This document shows positions 8,341 through 15,993 of a stretch of 41,245 nucleotides of DNA, in pieces. Position numbers and translations under genes: made by a program. The stretch's first letter is position 1. Each line of letters begins with the position of its first letter. The stretch is from the NCBI GenBank assembly GCA_900315165.1, contig OMXZ01000038.1, positions 1 through 41,245 on the forward strand. The letters run 5' to 3'. The stretch comes from an uncultured Actinomycetes bacterium. Its GTDB lineage: Bacteria > Actinomycetota > Coriobacteriia > Coriobacteriales > Atopobiaceae. The notes below the pieces were generated by a model. It searched no databases, was not told the origin of the DNA, and was given only the letters and a program-made list of their open reading frames with translations.

Positions 8341-8639
8341 CACAACCGGAAGGCCCACCTCGGCTCCCCAATACAACTGGAACGAGTACTTTCTCAAGAT
8401 ATCGCACCGAACACAACCGGAAGGGGTGTTATCACGAGCCGAGCACACAACCGGAACAGCCTAGTTGGGTCGATTTCCTGCGGTTTTATCCAAAGATAGC
8501 TACCCCGGTTGTATTCCCCTTCGCATAAGGTGGCCATTCCGGTTGCGTTGGGCCGAAACCTACCTCTTCAGGTTGTGTTCGCGATTCGAGATACTTCTTC
8601 CGGTTGCGTCCGATGGGCGGGATGGCTACTCCAGTTGTG
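8341..8639. repeat. Array of nine degenerate CACAACCGGAAG boxes in two opposed half-arrays
   Basis: Four copies lie in direct orientation (8341, 8372, 8412, 8446), followed by five in inverse orientation (8502, 8536, 8566, 8597, 8628). The spacing is 30-34 bp except for one 40-bp step, about three helical turns. The core is (C/T)RCAACYGGAA, with weaker similarity for another 10-12 bp (a pattern like RGSYAYCT). The lack of sequence identity and the reversal of orientation argue against CRISPR. No gene lies in the array. Confidence 0.75.
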
Positions 8640-8674
8640 TCCAGCGAAGCGTTGGCATAGCTCTGATCGCGATC

Positions 8675-8856
8675 CACAGACGAAAAGCAACCGATCCCGG
8701 CTAGGCGAGCGATGCGTCACAGACGGAAAGCGTGCGTCAACGAAAAAGGCCTGTTCACCGAAATATCGAGCCCTTCCGTCTGTGCCTCGCCTAGCGGGGC
8801 GAGGCAATCGAACGCCCTCCGTCTGTGGATTTAGGCTTTCTGGCCTTCCGTCTGTG
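8675..8856. repeat. Second box array: CACAGACGGAAG, mirrored units
   Basis: Direct copies begin at 8675 and 8718 (43 bp apart), with a weak third at 8737. Inverse copies begin at 8773, 8816 (43 bp apart) and 8845. The 43-bp units on both sides also carry GCTAGGCGAG (8700-8709; inverse at 8786-8795), so left and right halves are mirror images around about 8755. The box differs from the CACAACCGGAAG box mainly at two central positions, suggesting related families. Confidence 0.7.
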
Positions 8857-8903
8857 ACTTGGCGGGACTGGATGGCGCTGTGTCAGAGCAGGTCTCGAGC
8901 TAA

Positions 8904-8927
8904 GAAAAAAGCCCCCGAAAGGAGGCT
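8904..8927 (-). terminator. Rho-independent terminator after tRNA-Leu
   Basis: Stem 8910-8916/8921-8927 with a 4-base loop. On the minus strand it is followed by a T run (complement of 8904-8910), 10 bp past the tRNA CCA end. Confidence 0.85.
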
Positions 8928-8936
8928 GAAAAAGTC

Positions 8937-9023
8937 TGGTGCGGGCGAAAGGACTTGAACCTTCATGAGGGAACCCTCATACGGACCTGAACCGTACGCG
9001 TCTGCCAATTCCGCCACGCCCGC
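8937..9023 (-). tRNA. tRNA-Leu (CAG)
   Basis: 87 nt including an encoded CCA (8937-8939). The acceptor stem is GCGGGCG/CGCCCGC. The D arm is of Leu type (GGCGGAATTGGCAGAC), the anticodon loop is TTCAGGT, there is a long variable arm, and the T loop is TTCAAGT. It is transcribed on the minus strand. Confidence 0.96.
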
Positions 9024-9033
9024 GTGCTGGGAA

Positions 9034-9062
9034 ATCATACTACAGCGCCCCGCCAAACGCAA
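9034..9062 (-). promoter_or_regulatory. Promoter of tRNA-Leu
   Basis: On the minus strand TTGCGT (9057-9062) is followed after 17 bp by TATGAT (9034-9039), 11 bp before the tRNA 5' end. A plus-strand TATAAT at 9067-9072 lies back to back with it and may serve the lipoprotein gene. Confidence 0.55.
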
Positions 9063-9152
9063 CGCTTATAATCGCAAATGTCTGTGTGTTTTTGTTGGTT
9101 GACGTGCTGGCAAGACGGGCGGTGCCGAGTGGGCACACATCGAGGCATAGGC

Positions 9153-10166
9153 GTGCGCGCGCGGGCGCTAGCTGCGGGTTCGTCCCGCATGTCACGGCTT
9201 GCCGGTTCGGCGCAGCCTACGGCTCTCGCACGCCTCGCGGCGGCCGGCTTCCTGGCGCTTGTCCTCGTCATGAGCCTCGCTGCCTGCGGCGGGGGTGGCA
9301 GCGCAACGGTCAGCGGCATCGGCGCCACGTCCGCCGACGAGACCGACGGCCCCGCCTACACCTTGCCAGACCAGGTCCTGCTCGCCCCCATGGACGACGC
9401 GACTGCCACGGTCGCCAACGACTCCGCGATCGACACCTCGCACGTGGCCGACGGCTATGTATCCGCCCACGCGACCTCGGACATCCGCCTCAAATTCCTG
9501 GTCACGAGCGGCGACCAGACCTACGCCTACGACATCCCCGGCGACGGCACGCCGACTTCCTTCCCGCTCAACATGGGCGACGGCGCCTACACCTTCCGCG
9601 TGATGCGCAATACCTCGGGCAACAACTACGTCGAGATCAACTCCGCCGCGGCCGACGTCGCCCTCTCCTCGGAATTCGCCCCTTACCTGCGGCCCAACGT
9701 CTTCTGCAACTACACCGGCGACTCGGCCTGCGTGGCAAAGGCCGCCGAGCTCGCGGCAGGCGCGCAAAACGAGGGCGACGTGGTCCGCGCGGTCTTCGAC
9801 TACGTGACCGAGAATGTGACCTACGACAACGACAAGGCCGCCGAGCTCGCGAACGCCGAAGGCTACATACCCGACCCGGACGAGACGCTCGCCTCGGGCT
9901 CGGGCATCTGCTTCGACTACGCGAGCCTCGGCGCCGCCATGCTGCGCAGTCTCGGCATCCCCACCCGGATCGTTACCGGCTACGTGAGCCCCAGCAACAT
10001 CTATCACGCCTGGATCATGGTCTACATCGACGGCAGCTGGCACAGCGCCCGCCTCTCCGTGGACCCCGACACTTGGACCCGTGTGGACCTGACCTTCGCG
10101 GCGGGCAGCGGCAGCACGGACTACGTCGGCGACGGCAAGGAGTACACGGACCGCTTTATATATTAG
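9153..10166 (+). CDS. Transglutaminase-like lipoprotein
   Basis: A 337-residue exported protein. A hydrophobic signal ends in the lipobox MSLAAC followed by GGGG, so it should be lipid-anchored outside the membrane. Residues about 75-190 form an all-beta-looking region of unknown family. The C-terminal half is a transglutaminase/protease-like domain with the triad visible: Cys in SGICFDYASLG, His in NIYHAWIMVY and Asp in SVDPDTW. Such domains in bacteria usually act as cysteine peptidases or cross-linking enzymes; the substrate is unknown. I favour the GTG start at 9153 (CGAGG seven bases upstream) over ATG 9189, which lacks a ribosome site. The pilus-like operon begins 163 bp downstream, but no functional link is shown. 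Confidence 0.82.
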   Translation: MRARALAAGSSRMSRLAGSAQPTALARLAAAGFLALVLVMSLAACGGGGSATVSGIGATSADETDGPAYTLPDQVLLAPMDDATATVANDSAIDTSHVADGYVSAHATSDIRLKFLVTSGDQTYAYDIPGDGTPTSFPLNMGDGAYTFRVMRNTSGNNYVEINSAAADVALSSEFAPYLRPNVFCNYTGDSACVAKAAELAAGAQNEGDVVRAVFDYVTENVTYDNDKAAELANAEGYIPDPDETLASGSGICFDYASLGAAMLRSLGIPTRIVTGYVSPSNIYHAWIMVYIDGSWHSARLSVDPDTWTRVDLTFAAGSGSTDYVGDGKEYTDRFIY

Positions 10167-10280
10167 TGGGGGAAACAGCGGGGGATCGAACGGGGTCCGG
10201 ACGGAGGGCGGGCGTGTTTCTTCAGGGTGGCAAATCGGGCCTCTGACCATATAGAGGAACATCATGTCCGCCATTTGTTC

Positions 10281-10286
10281 TATATT
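10281..10286 (+). promoter_or_regulatory. Possible -10 element for the pilus-like operon
   Basis: TATATT followed by TAACCAC, in an otherwise GC-rich gap. A transcript would begin near 10294, close to a GTG at 10296 that opens a different frame (STTSGARSFS). No good -35 is visible. Confidence 0.3.
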
Positions 10287-10329
10287 TAACCACGTGTGAG
10301 CACGACATCGGGAGCGAGGAGTTTCTCAG

Positions 10330-11302
10330 ATGGCAGGGACCTTGCTAGAGTCGGGCGCGCTGAGCGCCTTCGAAGCGGTCCACATGCTGGCCGACAGCCG
10401 GGAGGATTCGCGGTTCAAGTCTGTATGCGATCAGATGTACAAGAGCCTGATCGACGGCGCCAGCTTCGCCGACGCCATGCGCGCGACCGGGGCCTTTCCC
10501 GCCTACGCGATCGAGCTGGCCGAGGCCGGCGAGGCGAGTGGTCGCCTTGAGCCCGTCCTGCGCGACCTCGAGCTCTACTACGACGAGGAGGACCGCCTCT
10601 TCAACAAGGTCACGACCAGCGTCGGCTACCCGGCCGGACTGCTCGTGATCATGGCCGCCATCCTCGCCGTGACGGTGTGGGGCATCCTGCCCGTCTTCAA
10701 CGGCGTGTACAACAACATGACGGGGTCCATCACCGCGGGCAGCGCGAGCGCCGTGAGCGTGTCCATCGTGATCGGCTGGATCGCCCTGGTCGTCACGCTG
10801 ATCTGCGCGCTTGTGGTCGTCTGGCTGTCGGTATCGGTCCGCAGCGAGGAGGGCCGTGTAGGCCTGATGCGCCGCCTGGCCAAGTTCGGCCCGACCAAGC
10901 GCGCCATGTACCAGCTCGCCCTCTCGCGCTTCCCCCAACGAGGACGCCGTCGACCGCGCCCGCAAGACCGTGAATCACGACGGGCTCGAGGCCAAGTTGG
11001 CCGACGTCTACGCCGCCATGACCAACCTCGAGAACCCGCGCAGCCTGGCCCAGGCCATTTCCGAAAACGACGTCCTCGAGCCCTTCTATGCCCGCATGCT
11101 CACGGTTGGCTCGATGTCGGGCTCGATAGACGGTACGCTCGCCACCCTGTCCGAGACATTCTTCGACGACGCCATCGCCCAGATCGACCGCGCGGTCAAC
11201 AATATCGAGCCCGTGCTCGCGGCCTTCCTGACGGTCGCCGTGGGCGCGACCCTCGTCTCGGTCATGCTGCCCCTAATCGGCATCATGACCTCGATCGGCT
11301 AA
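10330..11302 (+). pseudogene. Type II secretion/type IV pilus inner-membrane protein (PilC/GspF family), frameshifted
   Basis: Carries two T2SF domains. The first frame (ATG 10330) begins at the domain itself, MAGTLLESGALSAFEAVHML, and includes FPAYAIELAEAGEASGRL and two membrane helices, running to YQLALSRF (about 10930). After a shift and an apparent loss of about a dozen residues, a second frame continues NEDAVDRARKTVNHDGLEAKL, YARMLTVGSMSGSIDGTLA and the closing helices GATLVSVMLPLIGIM to the stop at 11302. The two halves join in the right order, so this is one broken gene or a consensus error at about 10930-10940. The N terminus may also be affected: GTG 10296 opens STTSGARSFS in another frame. 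The protein normally forms the platform for pilus assembly ATPases. Confidence 0.75.
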
Positions 11303-11315
11303 GGGACGAGGCGCG

Positions 11316-11642
11316 ATGTATCACGAGCAGACAGCCTCCGTCGTCGCGGCCCGGCACCGCCGTCACTGCATCATTGCCGTGGTTTGCGTCGCCTGCGCCA
11401 TCGTGGCGGCGCTCGTCCTGGGCGTCATACGCGGCAATGCACGCGAACAGGGTGCTGTGGCGGTGCGCGACTCGATTCTGCGTGCGGCTCAACAATGCTG
11501 CGCCGCTGAAGGCTCCTATCCAAGCTCCCTCGATTATCTCGAGGACCATTACGGGCTCACAATCAACCACGACGACTATGTGATCAGCTATGAGTCGTTC
11601 GCGAGCAACGTGGCGCCCAGCGTGGTGGTGGTGCCACGATGA
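11316..11642 (+). CDS. Pseudopilin-like small membrane protein
   Basis: A 108-residue protein starting at ATG 11316 with GGGACGAGG upstream, 13 bp after the T2SF stop. A basic N terminus (HRRH) precedes one hydrophobic helix (residues about 18-40). A pilin-like helix and a short globular part follow, with RDSILRAAQQCCAAEGSYPSSLDYLEDHYGL. The pattern RDxILxAAxQCxAxEGxYPxSLxYLExxYG is one I associate with small pseudopilin-like proteins in Gram-positive pilus/competence operons. No clear prepilin peptidase site (G followed by FTLxE) is visible. Its stop overlaps the next start (ATGA). Confidence 0.65.
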   Translation: MYHEQTASVVAARHRRHCIIAVVCVACAIVAALVLGVIRGNAREQGAVAVRDSILRAAQQCCAAEGSYPSSLDYLEDHYGLTINHDDYVISYESFASNVAPSVVVVPR

Positions 11643-12235
11643 GGCCTTACGCCACATCCGGGGTGCGCGTCGGTGCGAGCACCAGCGCAGGCGAGCATGA
11701 CGAGGCGGAGCGCAAGCTCCTGCTGGTACGCGAGACGGCCAACCACCACGCGGCCCTCGCGTCCGAGGCTGAGGGCCGCCGCAATTGGAACCACTTCTTC
11801 ACCCTATTGATATTCGCCATGTTCGTGGCCGCCCTGCTAGGTGCCCTCGTGCTCGGCACGCAGGCCTACAGTAAAATCAACGCCCTCAGCGACGCCGCCA
11901 ACGACCGTCGTCAGGCGCTGGGCGTCGTCGTCAACGCCGTGCGCGCGGCAGACGCTCAGGGCACGGTCGGCACGCTCGACGGACCTGAGGGGCCCGCACT
12001 CGTCCTGACCGAACACCTCGACAGCGGCGACTACGAGACCCGTTTCTATCTCTATGAGGGCAATATCGTGCAGGAATACACCTTGGCTGGCACACCCTGC
12101 ACCCCCGAGAAGGCAACGGTCCTCGCTCCCTCGGACTCCTTCTCCTTCGATTACAAGGATGGCCTGCTCGCCATCGCCTGCGACGAAGGCACGGCGGACG
12201 TAGCGCTGCGCAACACGCAGGGAGGTGCCCGCTGA
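11639..12235 (+). CDS. DUF4860-like membrane protein of the pilus operon
   Basis: A 198-residue protein whose ATG overlaps the previous stop by 4 bp. It has a hydrophilic N terminus, one membrane helix at about 55-80 (FTLLIFAMFVAALLGALVLG) and an extracytoplasmic domain with TQAYSKINALSDAANDRRQALGV and YETRFYLYEGNIVQEY. The arrangement fits DUF4860, a pseudopilin-like family found in Gram-positive type IV pilus operons. The function is inferred only from that position. It is coupled to the next gene by a 1-bp TGATG overlap. Confidence 0.65.
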   Translation: MRPYATSGVRVGASTSAGEHDEAERKLLLVRETANHHAALASEAEGRRNWNHFFTLLIFAMFVAALLGALVLGTQAYSKINALSDAANDRRQALGVVVNAVRAADAQGTVGTLDGPEGPALVLTEHLDSGDYETRFYLYEGNIVQEYTLAGTPCTPEKATVLAPSDSFSFDYKDGLLAIACDEGTADVALRNTQGGAR

Positions 12236-12621
12236 TGGCAAGACCGAATAATGGTAAATCCAACCCCTGGGGCGGCACCGCCTACTTGGTCGAAGCCATG
12301 GTCCTCTTGGCCTTCCTGGTCGCGGCGCTGGCCGTGTGCTCGGCAATCTTCGCCCAATCGCTCGCCACTGCACGCGAACAGTCGCGCTTGGAACGGGCAG
12401 TGGCCGTGGCAACCGACGCGGCCGAGCGCTTCTCGGCCGATCCGTCGGACCCCGAGGGCTGTATCCCCGACGACACCGACGGCCTGGACGTCGCTTGCGA
12501 CGTGACGCCCGAGCAGAACGCCGCCGGCACCCTCTATGAGGCAACCATCACCGTGAGCGACGGGGGCCAGCAGGTCTACACACTCACGACCGCGCGTTAT
12601 GTGGAAGGGGGTGCCGCCTGA
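12235..12621 (+). CDS. Pseudopilin-like protein
   Basis: A 128-residue protein. The N terminus includes WGGTAYLVEAMVLLAFLVAALAV. The Glu five residues after a small residue, followed by a long hydrophobic helix, resembles a type IV prepilin core (xLxEAMVxLAxL), but the cleavage glycine is not canonical. The remaining 90 residues form a small extracytoplasmic domain with a Cys pair (EGCIPDD ... VACDV). ATG 12235 overlaps the previous TGA, and the stop overlaps the next start in the same way. Confidence 0.65.
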   Translation: MARPNNGKSNPWGGTAYLVEAMVLLAFLVAALAVCSAIFAQSLATAREQSRLERAVAVATDAAERFSADPSDPEGCIPDDTDGLDVACDVTPEQNAAGTLYEATITVSDGGQQVYTLTTARYVEGGAA

Positions 12622-13130
12622 TGGAAGAGCACGCTCCCGGCACGGGAAGACAACCGGTCAAGATCGGCATGCTACCGGTACTCACCCTGGTCGCCATCCT
12701 CGGCTTTGCGACACTCGCCGTCCTCGCGGTGACCACCTCGCACGCCATGGGCGCCATCGCCCAGCGCCAGGCCACGTCGACCACCGACGCCTATCTGCTC
12801 GAGGAGGTGGGCCAGCGCTACGTCGCCGCCATCGACGACGCACTCGAGACGGGCGCCGCGCCAGATTTCTCAGCTCTGGCCAGCACCGCGGCCTCGCAGG
12901 CGGACCCCGGCATTTCCGCAACGGCCGATCTTGACGGCGATACGGTCAAGGCGACCTTCTCCACAACGAGTGGGCGCCAGCTCGCCATCGAGCTGACACT
13001 GGGCAGCTCTTCCTCGCGTATCCGCTCCTGGAAGCTCACGGGCGTCCAGGCGGACGGGACGGAAGAAACTCTTTGGGACAATACAGACGACACGGATAGC
13101 ACGACGGCAACGGATACGGCAAACGAGTAG
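12621..13130 (+). CDS. Small membrane protein of the pilus operon
   Basis: A 169-residue protein with one hydrophobic helix (about residues 17-40, MLPVLTLVAILGFATLAVLAV) and an extracytoplasmic domain. It ends in a Thr/Asp-rich tail (DDTDSTTATDTANE). I do not recognise a named family. The position between a pseudopilin and pilT, the 1-bp overlap with the upstream gene and the topology suggest a minor pilin or assembly partner. pilT follows after 10 bp. Confidence 0.55.
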   Translation: MEEHAPGTGRQPVKIGMLPVLTLVAILGFATLAVLAVTTSHAMGAIAQRQATSTTDAYLLEEVGQRYVAAIDDALETGAAPDFSALASTAASQADPGISATADLDGDTVKATFSTTSGRQLAIELTLGSSSSRIRSWKLTGVQADGTEETLWDNTDDTDSTTATDTANE

Positions 13131-13140
13131 GGAGACCGTG

Positions 13141-14214
13141 ATGAAACTCGAGGAACTTCTGAAATCGATGATCGAGAAGCAGGCGTCCGACATCTTCGTC
13201 GTCGCCGGCCTCCCCCTCTCCTATAAGGTGAGCGGCCAGCAGAACCGCACCGACGGCGACCCGCTGATGCCGCCCGAGACGCGCGAGCTGATCGAGGCCA
13301 TCTATAGTGAGGCGGGCCGCGACTTCGGCGCCTTCATGGACAACGGCAACCACGACGAGGACTTCTCCTTCTCAATCAACGGCATCGGCCGCTTCCGCGT
13401 GAACGTCTTCCGCCAGCGCGGGTCCCTCGGCGCCGTCATCCGCGTGATCCCCTTCGGCCTGCCCGACCCCGTGGCCATGCACATTCCCGAGAACGTGCTC
13501 GACCAGGTCCGCTACCAGCGCGGCATGGTGCTCGTAACGGGCGCCGCCGGCTCCGGTAAGTCCACGACCCTTGCCTGCATGGTCGACCGCCTCAACCACG
13601 AGCGCACGGGCCACATCGTCACGATGGAGGATCCGATCGAGTACGTGCATCACCACGGCACCTGCATCGTGACCCAGCGCGAGGTCCCCACCGACGTCGC
13701 CACCTATGCCGAGGCGCTACGCTCCTCCCTGCGCGAGGCGCCCGACGTCCTGCTTCTGGGCGAGATGCGCGACCAGGAGACCATGTCCACGGCCGTGACC
13801 GCCGCCGAGATGAGCCAGCTCATCCTCTCCACCATGCACACCAACAGCGCCTCGAGCACCGTCGACCGCATCATCGACACCTTCCCGCCCACCCAGCAGC
13901 GCCAACTGCGCCTGCAGCTCTCGCTCGTCCTGCGCGCGATCATCTCGCAGCAGCTCGTCCCCACCAAAGACGGCGGCGTCGTGCCCGTGTTCGAGATCAT
14001 GGTGGCCAATACCGCCATCCGCAACCTCATCCGCGAGGAGAAGAGCTATCAGATTGACAGTGTGATCGCCGCCTCCGGCAAGGAAGGCATGCGCACGATG
14101 GACCAGTCTCTCTTCCAGCTCGTGAAGGACGGCACGGTGGACAAGGAGATCGCCCTTCAGCATGCCATCCACGCCAACGCGTTGTCCAACCGTCTGCAGG
14201 CGGCCGGTCTGTAG
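13141..14214 (+). CDS. pilT: PilT-type twitching/retraction ATPase
   Basis: A 357-residue hexameric ATPase with the full motif set. These are the N-terminal domain (KLEELLKSMIEKQASDIFV), Walker A GAAGSGKST (134-142), the Asp box around TMEDPIEYVH, Walker B LLLGEMRD (204-211) and the His box STMHT (230-234). Length and the LGEMRD motif fit PilT (pilus retraction) better than the assembly ATPase PilB. ATG 13141 is chosen over GTG 13138 because GGAGA lies five bases upstream. No PilB-like assembly ATPase is present in this operon, so either it is encoded elsewhere or this ATPase serves a different machine. Confidence 0.9.
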   Translation: MKLEELLKSMIEKQASDIFVVAGLPLSYKVSGQQNRTDGDPLMPPETRELIEAIYSEAGRDFGAFMDNGNHDEDFSFSINGIGRFRVNVFRQRGSLGAVIRVIPFGLPDPVAMHIPENVLDQVRYQRGMVLVTGAAGSGKSTTLACMVDRLNHERTGHIVTMEDPIEYVHHHGTCIVTQREVPTDVATYAEALRSSLREAPDVLLLGEMRDQETMSTAVTAAEMSQLILSTMHTNSASSTVDRIIDTFPPTQQRQLRLQLSLVLRAIISQQLVPTKDGGVVPVFEIMVANTAIRNLIREEKSYQIDSVIAASGKEGMRTMDQSLFQLVKDGTVDKEIALQHAIHANALSNRLQAAGL

Positions 14215-15087
14215 ATGACCTCGGCACGCGAGCTCTACCTCTACAAACGGCCCGTGGGCTACATCCCGCGCGTGGCCGCAGTGCATGACCTGTGCGGCTA
14301 CGGCACCTGCTCCCTCGGCGTCGCAATCCCCGTGCTCTCCGCAGGCGGCTGCGACGTGTGCGCCGTGCCCACCTCGCTCTTCTCGGCCACGACGTACTTC
14401 CCCTATTTCTACGTGCACGACACGACGCCCATCCTGCCCGACTACCTCGATGCCTGGCAGCGGGAGGGCGTCGTGCTCGACGCCATCTATTCTGGTTTCC
14501 TTGGGTCGGCCGATCAGGTCGCCATCATCCAGCGCCTCTATCGCGACTATCCCACAGCGTTGCGCGTCGTGGATCCCGTTATGGGTGACGGCGGCAAAAA
14601 ATACCCGACTTATACGGACGAGATGTGCGAGGCCACCAAGGGTCTCGTCAAGGGCGCAGACCTGCTACTGCCCAACCTGACCGAGGCCTCGATCCTCACG
14701 GGTGTCCCCTATGGCGGCCAGGACGTCTCCCCAGAATTTGTCCACCGGACCGCGGATGCCCTGCTCGAGATGGGCGCCCGGACGGTCGTGCTCAAGGGCA
14801 TCACCCGGGGCGATGGGCTCATCCGCAATTTTGTCGTCGGGCGCGAGGTCGAGGGCGAGGAGATATCGAGCGAGGTCCTGCCCTATGCACTCGGCGGCAC
14901 TGGCGACCTCTATGCCTCCAGTCTGCTCGCCGCTGTGATGGCAGGCAGATCGCTCCATGAGGCGGTACGGCTCGCCGGCAAGTTCGTCGTGGATGCGATG
15001 CGCATCACGTCCCAACAGCCCGACTTCCAAGCCCGCGGCGTCTGCTTCCAGAGTATTCTCGGCGAGGTCACGGACCTCATGCGCTAA
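14215..15087 (+). CDS. Pyridoxamine/pyridoxal kinase (PdxK/PdxY-like)
   Basis: A 290-residue ribokinase-fold protein, typical length for the family. It phosphorylates pyridoxal or pyridoxamine with ATP in vitamin B6 salvage. Visible signatures are AAVHDLCGYGTCSLGVAIPVLSA at the N terminus, VVDPVMGDGGKKY in the centre, LLPNLTEASILTGVPY, and the anion hole with the catalytic Asp in GGTGDLYAS. The ATG follows the pilT stop directly (TAGATG), so it is probably cotranscribed with the pilus genes although the functions are unrelated. Its stop overlaps the stop of the convergent gene (CTAA at 15084-15087). Confidence 0.87.
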   Translation: MTSARELYLYKRPVGYIPRVAAVHDLCGYGTCSLGVAIPVLSAGGCDVCAVPTSLFSATTYFPYFYVHDTTPILPDYLDAWQREGVVLDAIYSGFLGSADQVAIIQRLYRDYPTALRVVDPVMGDGGKKYPTYTDEMCEATKGLVKGADLLLPNLTEASILTGVPYGGQDVSPEFVHRTADALLEMGARTVVLKGITRGDGLIRNFVVGREVEGEEISSEVLPYALGGTGDLYASSLLAAVMAGRSLHEAVRLAGKFVVDAMRITSQQPDFQARGVCFQSILGEVTDLMR

Positions 15088-15986
15088 TTGGATACCCCGT
15101 CGTCGACTGCAGCCCCATCGGTCGATGTGCCGTCCGTCTGCTCCCCCTCGGCCGAATCATCCGTAATGGCATCAGTGATCAGCGAATAGGGTGTATGGGC
15201 CGAGGTAATCCGGTCGCGCAGGGCCTTCTGCGTCTTGGAATCCATACCGGTCACGGTGCAGTTGAAGACGACGCGCCCCTCGGTCGTCGTGGACTTGGTC
15301 CAGACGAAGGTCACGAAGGCATGCGTCTCGCCCGTCGGTCGCAGGAACTCGAAAAAGCGCGAGGTACGGAAGTTGCCGTCCTCGTCCACATAGACGTTCA
15401 CGTGGTAGATGACGGTATTGACATCGGGGTTGAGCAGGGCGTTCACACTGAGGGCGGTCGCCTGGATCTGGGAATTGGAAAAACAGGTCAGGGCGTCGCC
15501 AGAGTCTGTGTCGAGCACGGTGACCTCGATACGGTGCGTGTTCTCGTCGGCCTCCTGCACCGTGAACTCGTTGGGGAATTGCGTGAAACCGTCTCCCCAG
15601 TCCACGCCTCCGCGCATGGCCGAGGCCACGGTGAGGACGCTCACATCCTCGGCGAGGTTGGCGGTGTTGGCCCGGCGGATGACACCGCAGCTGACCTGGG
15701 CGAGCGTCACGACAATTAGGAAGATGAGCACAAATCCGATGGCCGTGCGGCGGATGTGCTGTTCGACGTCGTCACCGGAGGGGTCGCTGCCGGACAGGGG
15801 GTCGACCAGGACGCCCTGGCCCGTCTCTTTACGGCTGGCATGCTCGCGCTTGGCCCGCTCTTCGTCCGAGTGACCCGTCTCGTCGACAGTCGCGAAGAGC
15901 GCCTCGGCCTCGTCGGCGGTCAGGGAGCCGCGCGATTTGCGAATGTTGGTCACGACGTGCTCGCGCCGCCGCTTCTTTCCTGCCAT
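15084..15986 (-). CDS. Single-pass membrane protein of unknown function
   Basis: A 300-residue protein starting at ATG 15986 (AGGGAAG upstream), 7 bp after the nudix stop. The first 80 residues are charged (AGKKRRREHVVTNIRKSRG, then many Glu/Lys). One membrane helix follows (IGFVLIFLIVVTLAQVSCGV), then a 190-residue external domain with few landmarks (RVVFNCTVTGMDSKTQKALR). The tail is Asp/Thr-rich. I do not recognise the family. Position after a nudix hydrolase and purD suggests a housekeeping-linked operon tail, not an accessory gene. Confidence 0.7.
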   Translation of the reverse strand: MAGKKRRREHVVTNIRKSRGSLTADEAEALFATVDETGHSDEERAKREHASRKETGQGVLVDPLSGSDPSGDDVEQHIRRTAIGFVLIFLIVVTLAQVSCGVIRRANTANLAEDVSVLTVASAMRGGVDWGDGFTQFPNEFTVQEADENTHRIEVTVLDTDSGDALTCFSNSQIQATALSVNALLNPDVNTVIYHVNVYVDEDGNFRTSRFFEFLRPTGETHAFVTFVWTKSTTTEGRVVFNCTVTGMDSKTQKALRDRITSAHTPYSLITDAITDDSAEGEQTDGTSTDGAAVDDGVSN

Positions 15987-15993
15987 AGCTTCC

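Noticed and set aside
8341-8856. CRISPR array
   Set aside because: Boxes are short, degenerate and change orientation, spacing is partly irregular, and no cas genes are present.
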